A stretch of 64,000 bases of DNA from Azospirillum endophyticum. Its GTDB lineage: Bacteria; Pseudomonadota; Alphaproteobacteria; Azospirillales; Azospirillaceae. The notes under the pieces are model-generated. The model was not told the origin of the DNA, searched no databases, and saw only the letters and a list, made by a program, of their open reading frames with translations. Every line of letters begins with the position of its first letter. The stretch's first letter is position 1. Below, piece after piece: positions 21,356 to 28,999 of this stretch. Location: NCBI RefSeq assembly GCF_016595245.1, contig NZ_JAENHM010000060.1:1-64000 (forward strand). Direction: 5' to 3'. A program made the translations under genes and the position numbers.

Positions 21356-22852
21356 TCAGGGCGCCGGGATGATGCCCGGCACTGTGCAGAACTTGTCCGG
21401 GCGCGCAACGGCGATGTCGGCGCGCAGGAACGCACGGATCCACACCTGCATTTTGCTGAAGGCGTCGCCGGCCGCGTTGCTCATCTCGATCACGAGGTTC
21501 TCGCGAACCGCCACCAGCAGGTTGGGGTATTCGCCCACCACAGCGACGCTGGCGTTCGTCGCCGTGCCGTGGGTGAGGTTGTTCGGAACCTGCTTGGTCG
21601 GCAGCTTGGTCAGCGCCTTGAAGCTCTCCGGAGCCATGAGCGGCTGGCCGGTGCTGTCCTTCATGCGGTCCAGCGTACCGGCGGTGCGCGGCGAGAAGAT
21701 CACCGCGTTCGCCTGCCCGTTGGCCTCGGCCACTTTCTCGACGGCGATGGAGAACGGATCATAGCTGGTCAGAACGTCGCCGTTGGCGGATACGGTGACG
21801 GTTTGGATGCCGGTCGTGTTCAGCAGCCCCTTGGGCTCCTCGCCAACGCCCGTGCCGAACAACGCCACCCGATCGAGCTCCAGCGCCAGCCCGGCGGCAA
21901 GGGCGTTGCGCACCACCGACTCGACGTTGGCCGAATCCATGAACAGCTCCCGGCTGAGCTTGACCAGCACCGCCAGGGTGCGAGCCTTCATATCCACCGG
22001 TTCGAACGTCATGGCGCCTTCCGCCATGGCGGCATTCTCGGCTTTCCAACCAGGCGCCGGATCGGTCAGCACGCGAGCGATGCGCATGGTCTGGCTGGTC
22101 ATCGGGATCGTCAGTGCGCCAGCCTGCAGCACCCGGGTCTGATTGCGGGCGGCGTCGATCACGTCGGCGGAGAGGACGGTCGGGACCGTGTAGCCGCCGT
22201 CGGCCAGAACGCCCTCGCTCATGGCGCGGCGCTCGAGCTCGGCGCCAGCCCAATCGCCCGTGACCATGCCCCGGAAGTAGCGCCCGAGGTTCAGATCGTC
22301 GCGTTGGCCGTTCCGATGGTCGGGCAGGAAGGCGGAGCGCACCGACTGGCGCAGCGTCAGGGCGCGCACGCTGTCGCCGTCGTTGCCGATGATCCGAGTT
22401 GCGGGTTCGGCGCGCTGCTCGCCCACCGGCACAGCGCCACCACCCACCGGGTGCTGTTGGGCGCGCTGCTCGATGAGGTCGCCCTGTGACGCCTGAGCTG
22501 CGGCAGCAGCGCGGCGCGTGTCCTCCACCAACTGAGCACGGCGAATATCATCGTCGAGCGTCTTCACCTCGGCTTCCAGCGTGTCGAACTGGCTGCGGGT
22601 CTGTTCGGTCAGCTCGCCCTTGGTCAACTGCTCCATCTGGTCGATCAGCTTGGACCGCTTCTGGCGCAGCTCGTTCAGGGTGAAGCCACCCAGGGCGAAC
22701 GGCAGAAGGTCGGCCAGGGCGCCCGCGTCAAACGGCGTGCCCTGCATGGTGGCGGCCAGCGCGGCGGTGGGGGTGAAGACATAGAGGGCGAAGGCGCCGG
22801 CCAGCATCGCGAACAGAGCCGCCGGCACCGAAGAAGAGAGCCGAGCTTTCAT
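21356..22852 (-). CDS. Phage major capsid protein, HK97 fold, with signal-like N-terminus
   Basis: A 498-aa HK97 gp5-type shell protein. After residue 55 it follows the family plan: TLNELRQKRSKLIDQMEQL begins the helical delta domain, a low-complexity linker follows (about 130-170), then the shell core with SEGVLADGGYTVPT, PGWKAENAAM, KLSRELFMDS and ALELDRVALFGTG, ending in RADIAVARPDKF. The first 55 residues are odd: MKARLSSSVP, a hydrophobic run with AGAFALYVF, and an ALAA cleavage-like site, resembling a Sec signal peptide. Start ATG 22852 has AGGAG 7 nt upstream and lies 4 nt after the previous stop. No protease, portal or terminase gene accompanies it. Confidence 0.88.
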   Translation of the reverse strand: MKARLSSSVPAALFAMLAGAFALYVFTPTAALAATMQGTPFDAGALADLLPFALGGFTLNELRQKRSKLIDQMEQLTKGELTEQTRSQFDTLEAEVKTLDDDIRRAQLVEDTRRAAAAAQASQGDLIEQRAQQHPVGGGAVPVGEQRAEPATRIIGNDGDSVRALTLRQSVRSAFLPDHRNGQRDDLNLGRYFRGMVTGDWAGAELERRAMSEGVLADGGYTVPTVLSADVIDAARNQTRVLQAGALTIPMTSQTMRIARVLTDPAPGWKAENAAMAEGAMTFEPVDMKARTLAVLVKLSRELFMDSANVESVVRNALAAGLALELDRVALFGTGVGEEPKGLLNTTGIQTVTVSANGDVLTSYDPFSIAVEKVAEANGQANAVIFSPRTAGTLDRMKDSTGQPLMAPESFKALTKLPTKQVPNNLTHGTATNASVAVVGEYPNLLVAVRENLVIEMSNAAGDAFSKMQVWIRAFLRADIAVARPDKFCTVPGIIPAP

Positions 22853-22856
22853 GTGG

Positions 22857-23375
22857 TCACTCCTGATAAGCGGCGGACGCTCCGCCGGTTTTGAGCACGA
22901 TGGCAAGTTGGTGGATCAAGGCGCCGTCAAAGGTCAGGTCTTCCCGAACATGCGACTTGTCGATCGGGGCGCAGGGATTCCGATAGACCAGCTCCGCCCC
23001 CTGGATGCTGATGCGAGCTTCCGGCCAGGAGCGGCACACCCGAACGTGGTCCACGCGGTTCGCAAGGGCGGGGTCGGACAGAACAGCGGTCAAACCATCG
23101 TGGAAGGTCGCAGCGCCCAGGCCGTCGACGATGGCGGCGGAAGCAAGACCCCAGTAGTCGAGCACGCGAACGCCGGCATCCACTGCCTTCGACGCGGAAG
23201 CCATTGCAATCAGGATGGTCGCGGCGTGGTCCGGACCAATGTCCGGCGCATGCAGACCGCGGCCGCCCTTGGGAAGCATGTCGCGTTCTCGAAGCTGGCG
23301 GGTGCGAACATCCAAGTCCGATGCTGGCCAGTTGGCCAGGGTCGTCATCAAGCTTTCGAATTGCCGAGCTCGCAT
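22857..23375 (-). CDS. Unknown protein in the capsid operon
   Basis: A 172-aa protein I cannot assign. The N-terminal 60 residues (LRERDMLPKGGRGLHAPDI and DHAATILIAMASA) look like a winged-helix or HTH region that I associate with hypothetical proteins of Rhizobiales prophages; the rest is mixed alpha/beta with no membrane segment. It is the first gene of a two-gene unit with the capsid (4-nt gap). A small-terminase-like DNA-binding role for packaging is possible but unproven. Its ribosome site GAGG is buried in a 10-bp hairpin (23380-23412). Confidence 0.65.
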   Translation of the reverse strand: MRARQFESLMTTLANWPASDLDVRTRQLRERDMLPKGGRGLHAPDIGPDHAATILIAMASASKAVDAGVRVLDYWGLASAAIVDGLGAATFHDGLTAVLSDPALANRVDHVRVCRSWPEARISIQGAELVYRNPCAPIDKSHVREDLTFDGALIHQLAIVLKTGGASAAYQE

Positions 23376-23379
23376 CGAG

Positions 23380-23412
23380 CCACCTCATTTGGAGAAAATC
23401 CGAATGAGGTGG
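23380..23412 (-). promoter_or_regulatory. Hairpin masking the ribosome site of the capsid operon
   Basis: On the minus strand, CCACCTCATT (5' arm) pairs perfectly with AATGAGGTGG (3' arm) across a 13-nt loop. The 3' arm contains the GAGG ribosome site, which is 7 nt before the ATG at 23375. The fold would hide the site, suggesting translational control. Confidence 0.55.
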
Positions 23413-23425
23413 AGGTTATCTTCAT

Positions 23426-23491
23426 TTGTAGAAACTACAATAGACAAAATGTAGAAGTGCGCAGTGCGCACCCGGTGCGCACTGCGCACTT
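23426..23491. promoter_or_regulatory. Operator-like palindromes upstream of the capsid operon
   Basis: Two perfect inverted repeats: TTGTAG-AAA-CTACAA at 23426-23440 and a 37-nt palindrome at 23455-23491 with 18-nt arms (AAGTGCGCAGTGCGCACC) around one base. The AAGTGCGCA unit recurs as direct copies at 23598-23606 and 23618-23626. No T-run follows, so these look like protein-binding sites rather than a terminator. Confidence 0.6.
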
Positions 23492-23720
23492 GCTGGAGGG
23501 TTAGCAGAGGTTAGCAAGCGCGCAGCAATCAACCCTTTGGAAACCCGCGCGAAACTGCCGTTTAGAGCCTGCAAATCCCGGCATTTGTTAGCAGCCGAAG
23601 TGCGCATCACAGGGGCAAAGTGCGCACCTCAAATTCATCCGGAGGGGAAAAAACTCTGAATGGGGGGAGGCGCGGTCCCCCGGCAACGTGGCCCCCAGAC
23701 TTTCGACCACCCCCCTCGGG

Positions 23721-24014
23721 TTAGCCGGCGGCAGCCTGCCCGGACACTTCGAGCCTTGCCCGGCGCTCGGCTTCGGAGCGCGACAGCCGGCCATCAAATT
23801 CGAGGATGGCGGCCCGTTCCTCGAAGGCGTCGAGCAGGTCTTGCGACCGTTCGGCGTGTCGGAGTGCCCAGTTTTCTGGTGTGACCGGTGTAACCAGTGT
23901 GACCGCATTGATATCGCTGGATTTTTTCCGGTTACACCCCGTCTTGGGGGCGGTGTAACCGGTGTGACCGGGCGGTGTAACTGGACCTGCCCACCGTGCG
24001 AACAGGTCACGCAT
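23721..24014 (-). CDS. Small mobile-element protein overlapping the left iteron array
   Basis: A probable 97-aa protein. Its C-terminal 40 residues (AERSQDLLDAFEERAAILEFDGRLSRSEAERRA in three overlapping blocks) match a tail motif I associate with phage and plasmid replication proteins. The start ATG at 24014 overlaps the primase stop, so it would be translationally coupled. Its middle part reads VTLVTPVTPEN, which is simply the iteron repeats in frame, so the DNA is doing two jobs here. No catalytic motif. It may be a displaced C-terminal piece of a longer primase. Confidence 0.55.
   Translation of the reverse strand: MRDLFARWAGPVTPPGHTGYTAPKTGCNRKKSSDINAVTLVTPVTPENWALRHAERSQDLLDAFEERAAILEFDGRLSRSEAERRARLEVSGQAAAG
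23878..23982 (+). repeat. Left iteron array (seven 9-mers)
   Basis: Three abutting 9-mers at 23878-23904 (GGTGTGACC, GGTGTAACC, AGTGTGACC), a 25-nt spacer starting GCATTGAT and ending in a T-run, one inverted copy GGTTACACC (23930-23938), a 13-nt spacer, two abutting copies (23952-23969), 4 nt, and a last copy GGTGTAACT (23974-23982). The same layout occurs in inverted orientation at 30006-30110. Confidence 0.85.
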
Positions 24015-26466
24015 CTTCGGCGCCATCGCAAAGCGCATTGGCCGGGAAGTGGTAGAGGCGCGCCAACCCATGGCCGGGAACCTTGACCGACTTGGACGTC
24101 TTCCCGTTGTTGTCGGCCAGCAGCATCCCCGCCTTGACCAGCTCGGCCGCCAGCTCCTTGGAGTTGAAGCCCCTGGTCATCTCCTTGAAGCCCTCGGCCA
24201 TGGCGTAGAATTCCCATTGGCCCAGCGCGTCCTTGCGGCGGAAGCCCACACGATTGATGGTGCGGGACTCCATCGGCTGGCCGGTGGCGTCGGTCTCCCA
24301 GGCCGGTTCAAAGCGGCTCATGCCGTGGGCTTCGAGGAAGCCCCGAACCAGCGCAATCCCGGCGGTGACTTCGGCCGGCCCCTTGCCGCCCCGCGCCTCA
24401 ATCCAGGCAGTGAAGCATGCCGCAGCGGCGCGGCTGGCCTCACCATCCGGCCAGGGCAGCACGCCCATCGTGGCGGCCAGCTCGCCCGCGGCGGCGATCA
24501 GGGCGAAGCGGCCGGCGGCACGCTGCACCTGCCCATCCGCACCGGCTGGCAGATGCTCGGCCTTCCACCGATCGCCACCGGCCCGGACGGCGGTGGCCAG
24601 CTCGTCGAGGTCACCGGCGGTGATGCGCTCGAGGAAGGCATGGGCGGCGTGCCCGCGGTGCGTCTCGGTGGCCAGCCGAAGCCGGCGGGCGAAGGCGTCG
24701 CCGTCGACGGATCCATGCAGGGCCTCAAACGCCCCCAGCCCGGCGCCAGCATCAGCGGGAATGTCGAGGATTCGGATTTCCTGCCCGGCCCGCGTCCTGC
24801 GGCCGGCTTCCGCCACCTTCTCCGCCAAGCCGATCTCGCCAGTGGAGACGAACACCGCGCGCCAGGTCATGACCGGCCGCGCGCTGGTGTCCTTCGCCAT
24901 GCGGGCCTTGCCGACGCCGTTGGAGAGCATGTAGGCCATGGCATCGGCTGCCCGGCCGTCCGCCTGTCCCAGCTCGTCCAGGCAGAGCAGGGCATCGTTC
25001 GCGGCACGGGCCAGCGCCTCGGCCGCGTTGTCGGTGGCCCGCCAGTTGTAGACCGGGCAGCCCCAGGCGGATGCGGCAACGGTGAGCATGCTCGACTTGC
25101 CGATCGACGAGGCGCCGCGGAAGTGCAGCCCGCCGGACTCGGCATTCAGCAGGTAGAGCAGCGGGCCGGCAAAGGCGGCAGACAAGGCGAAGGCAAGCCG
25201 GCTGTTTCCGATGGCCAGCGCCGCAACCTCGTCCTGCCATCCGTCCAGGGTGCCACGGGGCTTGGTGTCGGCCGCTGCGGTGACACCCTGCAGAATCACA
25301 GGGTCGCCCTGGGTGTCCCCATAGGTTTGGGTCGCCGACACATAGACCCGGCCATGCCAGCCAGTGCGATCGACACAGGTCGCATAGGTCTCCGCCCGCA
25401 CATTGGCGAGGTAGACCATGAACATGTCGCGCGCCTTCCGGCCCGGCGCGACGAACAGTCCCCCATCGAGGAAGACACGGCGGAACTCGGTTCCGTCGCC
25501 GGCCAGGATGGACCGGGGCATTGCCCATTCGTGGCGCCGCCCATCCGGATCCTTCCACGCTAGTAGCACGCCCCAGCTTCCGCCGGTGGAGTCGCGCGTC
25601 TCGGCCACCACCTCGAACGGCCCGGACAGTAGGGTATCGCCTGTGTCGGGGTCGCGGTGATACAGGCCATAGTCGCGCATGACGAAGGCGAGCATTTCCG
25701 GCGGCATTCCGCGGCGCTGGCCGGCGGGGGCCTTGGGCGGCGGCTCCCACGGCCCGGCAGCCTCGATCATGGCGCGCAATGTCTCCACCGTGACACCAGC
25801 CGGCGGTTCGTCGGCAAGATCCCATCCGGACGGCCAGTCGGCGGGCACCTTCACCACCCGGACGCGGGCGGCCCCCGCCTTCGTCGCCAGCTCGGCAACG
25901 GCTTGGGCAAAGGAGGCGCCCGGTTCGTCATGGTCAGGCCAGATCACCACCTCACGGCCCGTCACCGGGGACCAGTCCGTCTTGTGGGGGGACTTGGCGC
26001 CGTGCATCGGCGTGGTGGTCACGCACTCGGGGAGCAGCTCGGCGGCGGCATCGGCGGCCTTCTCGCCCTCGGTGACGATCACCAAGGCGTCGGAGCGGGC
26101 GATCAGCTCGGGCAGCTTGTAGAGCGGCCGCGGATCGGGAATGCCCTTCGAGCGCCAACCGCGCTTGGTGCCTCCCAGGTCGCAATAGGTGAGCGGCAAC
26201 ACGTCCTTGGCTGGGGTGCCGTCGCTGGCGGTGTAATCGAAGCGCGCGGCGTAGCCCAGCAGCCGACCGGCGGCGTCATGGTAGGGCCAGAGCTTTGACG
26301 GGGCGCCGTGCTTCGTATGTTTGAAGTTGGAAACCGGCGGCGCGCGCTCGGGCACCGGCAGGATAGGCACCTTGTCGGCACCCTTCGCCGGCCCGGCCGC
26401 TCGGCTGGCCTTGGCTTCCTCGGGCGTCAACGGCGCGAACATGCCGGCATTGTCATCGGGCATCAT
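24007..26466 (-). CDS. TOPRIM + DUF927 primase/helicase
   Basis: An 819-aa replication protein. The N-terminal part (about 60-230) is a TOPRIM-like region, with VTEGEKAADAAAELLP near 130-145 and WPDHDEPG near 176-183. The C-terminal DUF927 helicase has Walker A GASSIGKSSM (about 449-458) and Walker B LLCLDELGQ (about 496-504). No N-terminal zinc finger is seen; the gene before it encodes a primase-like zinc-domain segment. It starts by ATGA overlap with that gene. Such proteins replicate plasmids, phages and satellites. It is the probable initiator for the iteron arrays, by analogy with P4 alpha protein. Confidence 0.82.
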   Translation of the reverse strand: MMPDDNAGMFAPLTPEEAKASRAAGPAKGADKVPILPVPERAPPVSNFKHTKHGAPSKLWPYHDAAGRLLGYAARFDYTASDGTPAKDVLPLTYCDLGGTKRGWRSKGIPDPRPLYKLPELIARSDALVIVTEGEKAADAAAELLPECVTTTPMHGAKSPHKTDWSPVTGREVVIWPDHDEPGASFAQAVAELATKAGAARVRVVKVPADWPSGWDLADEPPAGVTVETLRAMIEAAGPWEPPPKAPAGQRRGMPPEMLAFVMRDYGLYHRDPDTGDTLLSGPFEVVAETRDSTGGSWGVLLAWKDPDGRRHEWAMPRSILAGDGTEFRRVFLDGGLFVAPGRKARDMFMVYLANVRAETYATCVDRTGWHGRVYVSATQTYGDTQGDPVILQGVTAAADTKPRGTLDGWQDEVAALAIGNSRLAFALSAAFAGPLLYLLNAESGGLHFRGASSIGKSSMLTVAASAWGCPVYNWRATDNAAEALARAANDALLCLDELGQADGRAADAMAYMLSNGVGKARMAKDTSARPVMTWRAVFVSTGEIGLAEKVAEAGRRTRAGQEIRILDIPADAGAGLGAFEALHGSVDGDAFARRLRLATETHRGHAAHAFLERITAGDLDELATAVRAGGDRWKAEHLPAGADGQVQRAAGRFALIAAAGELAATMGVLPWPDGEASRAAAACFTAWIEARGGKGPAEVTAGIALVRGFLEAHGMSRFEPAWETDATGQPMESRTINRVGFRRKDALGQWEFYAMAEGFKEMTRGFNSKELAAELVKAGMLLADNNGKTSKSVKVPGHGLARLYHFPANALCDGAEDA

Positions 26467-26759
26467 CTCATTCCCAGCATGTCGGACAGGTTCCGGGCCG
26501 CCTCGGCTTGGGTGGAGCCGGCCAGGAAGGCGGCCAGGGACACCACGTCGCGGCCCCGGTCTCCGGTGGCGAAGTCACCCCACTTGCCGGTGGTGAGGTT
26601 CACCTTGAAGGATCCCGGCTTGCGATCAGCACGGCGCGGGTTGAGCGCCACCCACTCCACACCGGCCCGGCAGCCGTCCGGGAGCCAGCGCGCCACCAGC
26701 ACCGGCAGCACGGCCAGCGCGGCGGCGTTGATCCGCTCGAAGTCGAGACGGGCGCGCAT
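26463..26759 (-). CDS. Small primase-associated protein
   Basis: A 98-aa protein with the block SFKVNLTTGKWGDFATGDRG (about 50-69) and RDVVSLAAFLAG, a pattern seen in the N-terminal zinc region of DUF927/TOPRIM primases. The zinc Cys residues are largely absent here (a single Cys near 31), so it resembles a split-off, non-zinc version of that domain. It overlaps the primase start (ATGA), so the two are coupled and probably act as one enzyme. The start is the ATG at 26759, 2 nt before the previous stop. Confidence 0.65.
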   Translation of the reverse strand: MRARLDFERINAAALAVLPVLVARWLPDGCRAGVEWVALNPRRADRKPGSFKVNLTTGKWGDFATGDRGRDVVSLAAFLAGSTQAEAARNLSDMLGMR

Positions 26760-26761
26760 GG

Positions 26762-27040
26762 TCAGTCCCCCCACGGATCTTGCGGCTTGGTGACCGGGGC
26801 CCAGCCGTAGCGAAGAAAGCCGTGCAGCCGGTCGGCTTGATCGCCTTCCGGCAGGAAGCCGACCAGCTTCATGACGGGCTGCCCTTCGCTCCCCACCTCG
26901 GTCAGCAGCGCCCAGGCGGCCAACCGGTTGCGGATCGGGCGACCGCCGGCAATGCCCAAGTCGTCGACATATTCAGCGAACCAGCCGATAGCCGGGATGA
27001 TCTGCGCCTTGGTGGATAGGGGGGCGGGAGCGTCGGGCAT
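26762..27040 (-). CDS. Unknown small protein
   Basis: A 92-aa protein without recognisable family. It is compact and mixed in composition, with an aromatic N-terminal stretch IIPAIGWFAEYVDDLGIAGG (from about 14) and no signal peptide. It lies 2-3 nt from both neighbours in a run from 27274 down to 23721, so it is part of the replication operon. Nothing else can be said. Confidence 0.6.
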   Translation of the reverse strand: MPDAPAPLSTKAQIIPAIGWFAEYVDDLGIAGGRPIRNRLAAWALLTEVGSEGQPVMKLVGFLPEGDQADRLHGFLRYGWAPVTKPQDPWGD

Positions 27041-27043
27041 GGC

Positions 27044-27274
27044 TCAACCTCCCGTGTTGCCGGCCAGCCGCGCCAGGAAGGCGGCGGGCGAATCGGTGAT
27101 GATCCTGCGGCGCCCGACGGTGACGAAGCGGATGAGACCGTCTCCCATCAGCTCGTACGCCTTGGACCGGCCGATGCCGGCGCCATAGCAGAACTCGGGC
27201 ACCGAATAGCCCGCCTTGTCGACGCGGGGCGGCTCCGGGACCTTGCCCGGCTGGCCGCGATCAACCTTGGCCAT
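27044..27274 (-). CDS. AlpA/excisionase-like helix-turn-helix protein
   Basis: A 76-aa DNA-binding protein. The core SVPEFCYGAGIGRSKAYELM (about 24-43) followed by a wing-like FVTVGRRRIITDSP is the MerR-fold excisionase/AlpA pattern. The start ATG at 27274 has GGGAGGG upstream. AlpA-type proteins in satellites activate the integrase or control excision. A second protein of the same kind is encoded just upstream, so the element has a pair, and either could be the directionality factor. Confidence 0.7.
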   Translation of the reverse strand: MAKVDRGQPGKVPEPPRVDKAGYSVPEFCYGAGIGRSKAYELMGDGLIRFVTVGRRRIITDSPAAFLARLAGNTGG

Positions 27275-27294
27275 GGTGTGTCCCTCCCGATCCA

Positions 27295-27534
27295 TCAGTC
27301 GGCCTCGATGTGCTCGCCGGCCGGGGAGCTCAGCCGGTCCACCTGCTCGGCCGGGACCTCGATTCGCTCGTCAGCCAGGGCGGCCAAACGGTCAACTTCA
27401 TCGGCGGGGATCAGCCACGCGCGCCCGATTTTGGTCCCCCGGAGCTTGCTGTAGCGCACCAGATTGCGGACGGTCGGGCGCGGCAGCCCGGTTTCGGTCG
27501 AGAACTCGGCGATGGTCATGAACCGCTTGGCCAT
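27295..27534 (-). CDS. Excisionase-family helix-turn-helix protein
   Basis: A 79-aa MerR-fold DNA-binding protein: MTIAEFSTETGLPRPTVRNL (about 5-24) is the recognition helix pair, and GTKIGRAWLIPADEV (about 32-46) is the wing. The start ATG at 27534 follows GGAGG by 5 nt. The C-terminal 25 residues repeat DRL/EVPAEQVDRL-type units. First gene of the minus-strand replication operon, divergent from 27657. Together with the next gene it probably sets excision or early expression. Confidence 0.7.
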   Translation of the reverse strand: MAKRFMTIAEFSTETGLPRPTVRNLVRYSKLRGTKIGRAWLIPADEVDRLAALADERIEVPAEQVDRLSSPAGEHIEAD

Positions 27535-27656
27535 AAGAGCCTCCATGGGGAAAAGAGCGTTCGTTACGGCTATATGCGTAACAGCGTCCGAAGGGGCTTG
27601 CAACGGGTAAAGCGCGAACGATACGATACCAGCCGTACTGAACGAGGTGGTTCGTA
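27535..27656. promoter_or_regulatory. Divergent promoter region with inverted repeat
   Basis: Between the excisionase-like gene and the 27657 gene lies GTTACG-8 nt-CGTAAC (27563-27582), an operator-like inverted repeat. Promoter boxes are not clear enough to place. Confidence 0.4.
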
Positions 27657-28232
27657 ATGGACGCTTTAAGCTGGAGACGCCCGATTTCGGGGGCGATGGT
27701 GGACCACGATGGCAATGTCCAGGTCATCCGCAGCGTCATCGGTGGTGTCGAGGCCAGCTACACCCCGCAGGACGTGCCAGCAGTATGGCGTCGCGTTGTC
27801 GACGCTCCGCTGGACGTCGCGGCTCTTGCCACCCGCTGGGGACCTACCGAGAAGTGGGGCGAAGATCAGAGCTTCTGGCAGGCGCTGCACACGGAGCTTT
27901 CAGAGGTTGCCGCCCTGTGGTCGCAGAGGGACCAAGCCGGGCGTGAAATCCTGACGAATGGCCTTGAGTCCGATCCGATCAAGCGCAGGGTGCAGAACCA
28001 TCTCTCCACGATGCGGGGCAAAGGATATTTCGAGGTTGGTCAAGCCGGCCTGCTTTTGAATGTCCGCGCCACCTGTCTTGCAGCGGAGTTGATGTACAGC
28101 GCGGCGCAATCTCTGGCGGAAGGAACGAAGTACAAGCGTTGCAGCGAGTGCAGCCAATACTTCGAAGCCAACCGGGCCGATGCGATCTTCTGTTCGTCCG
28201 CCTGCCGGATGGCAGCCCATCGGAAGGGATGA
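27657..28232 (+). CDS. Unknown protein with C-terminal zinc-ribbon
   Basis: A 191-aa protein with no family I can name for the first 150 residues. The C-terminal 35 residues have a four-cysteine cluster, CSECSQYF then FCSSACRMAAHRKG, which is the CGNR/treble-clef-like zinc finger often found at the end of phage and regulator proteins. The ribosome site GAGG is 9 nt before the ATG. It is divergent from the replication operon, so it may be a regulator. Base use is like the rest of the element. Confidence 0.65.
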   Translation: MDALSWRRPISGAMVDHDGNVQVIRSVIGGVEASYTPQDVPAVWRRVVDAPLDVAALATRWGPTEKWGEDQSFWQALHTELSEVAALWSQRDQAGREILTNGLESDPIKRRVQNHLSTMRGKGYFEVGQAGLLLNVRATCLAAELMYSAAQSLAEGTKYKRCSECSQYFEANRADAIFCSSACRMAAHRKG

Positions 28233-28262
28233 CGATCAGGCGCGCGAGACGGTTGCAACTCT

Positions 28263-28832
28263 CTATCCGGCGACGGACTTCATGAAGTCGCGCAGCAGCG
28301 CCAAGGCGGTTTCCTGCGCCTCCACCTGATTGCCCTGGCCCATGCCGGCAACGTCATGCGCCAGCAGCTCCAGCACGGCCATCGCGTCGGCCGACGTCTT
28401 GGGCGGCGTGGTGAACACGGCGCGCCGGATGTCGCACGCTTCCACCACCAGATGATCCGGCAGGTTGTCGGAGCCGGCCTTGGCGGCGGCAGCGTGCTCA
28501 TCGAACAGGGTGAGCACCATGGCGCTGGCGGCGGCGAAGGTCTGGTCGAGCGAGGGGATGATGGTCGATGTGTCCACCGCGCTGGCGATGCGTTCCGCCG
28601 GCCCGTCGATGGAGGCCATGCGCGCAAGGTCCCAGGCTTTACGGAAGCGCTTCCGGAGATCGCTGAGGTGGGTTTCGATCATGTCCGCGAGGTAGACGAT
28701 GGCGGCCTCCTCATCTCCTCTTCCCAGGCCATTGGTGATTATGTTGAGCGTGGTGACGGCAGCCTCGGCGGAAGTCAATGGCGACTCCACATCGGAGATT
28801 GCACGAAAAAGCGGGGTGCAGGTCTTATCCAT
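28263..28832 (-). CDS. Unknown helical protein
   Basis: A 189-aa, mostly helical, acidic protein I do not recognise, rich in Ala/Leu/Asp, with no membrane segment. Start ATG at 28832 follows AGGAG by 6 nt; the longer frame upstream overlaps the Xre promoter and is unlikely. It is divergent from the Xre gene, sharing a short intergenic region with it, so the repressor may control it. Possible roles include control or helper interference; no evidence decides. Confidence 0.6.
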   Translation of the reverse strand: MDKTCTPLFRAISDVESPLTSAEAAVTTLNIITNGLGRGDEEAAIVYLADMIETHLSDLRKRFRKAWDLARMASIDGPAERIASAVDTSTIIPSLDQTFAAASAMVLTLFDEHAAAAKAGSDNLPDHLVVEACDIRRAVFTTPPKTSADAMAVLELLAHDVAGMGQGNQVEAQETALALLRDFMKSVAG

Positions 28833-28919
28833 GGTGGGCTCCTGAAGGGGCTGGCTGCGGACCGACGGCGGGCAAGGCTTGGGCGTGGCGAGAAATGCTC
28901 GCAATGGGTCCGTCGGATG

Positions 28920-28954
28920 TTGCATCTCGTACTGTTTTCGGTATAATGTACCGA
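28920..28954 (+). promoter_or_regulatory. Promoter/operator of the Xre regulator
   Basis: -35 TTGCAT (28920-28925), 16-nt spacer, -10 TATAAT (28942-28947). The perfect inverted repeat TCGGTA-TAATG-TACCGA (28938-28954) lies right on the -10 box, and another TCGGTAC half-site lies near 28986. This is the layout of an autorepressor operator. Confidence 0.6.
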
Positions 28955-28999
28955 TATCATTATCCCATCGGGACATCAACAGGAAATCGGTACAACGTC

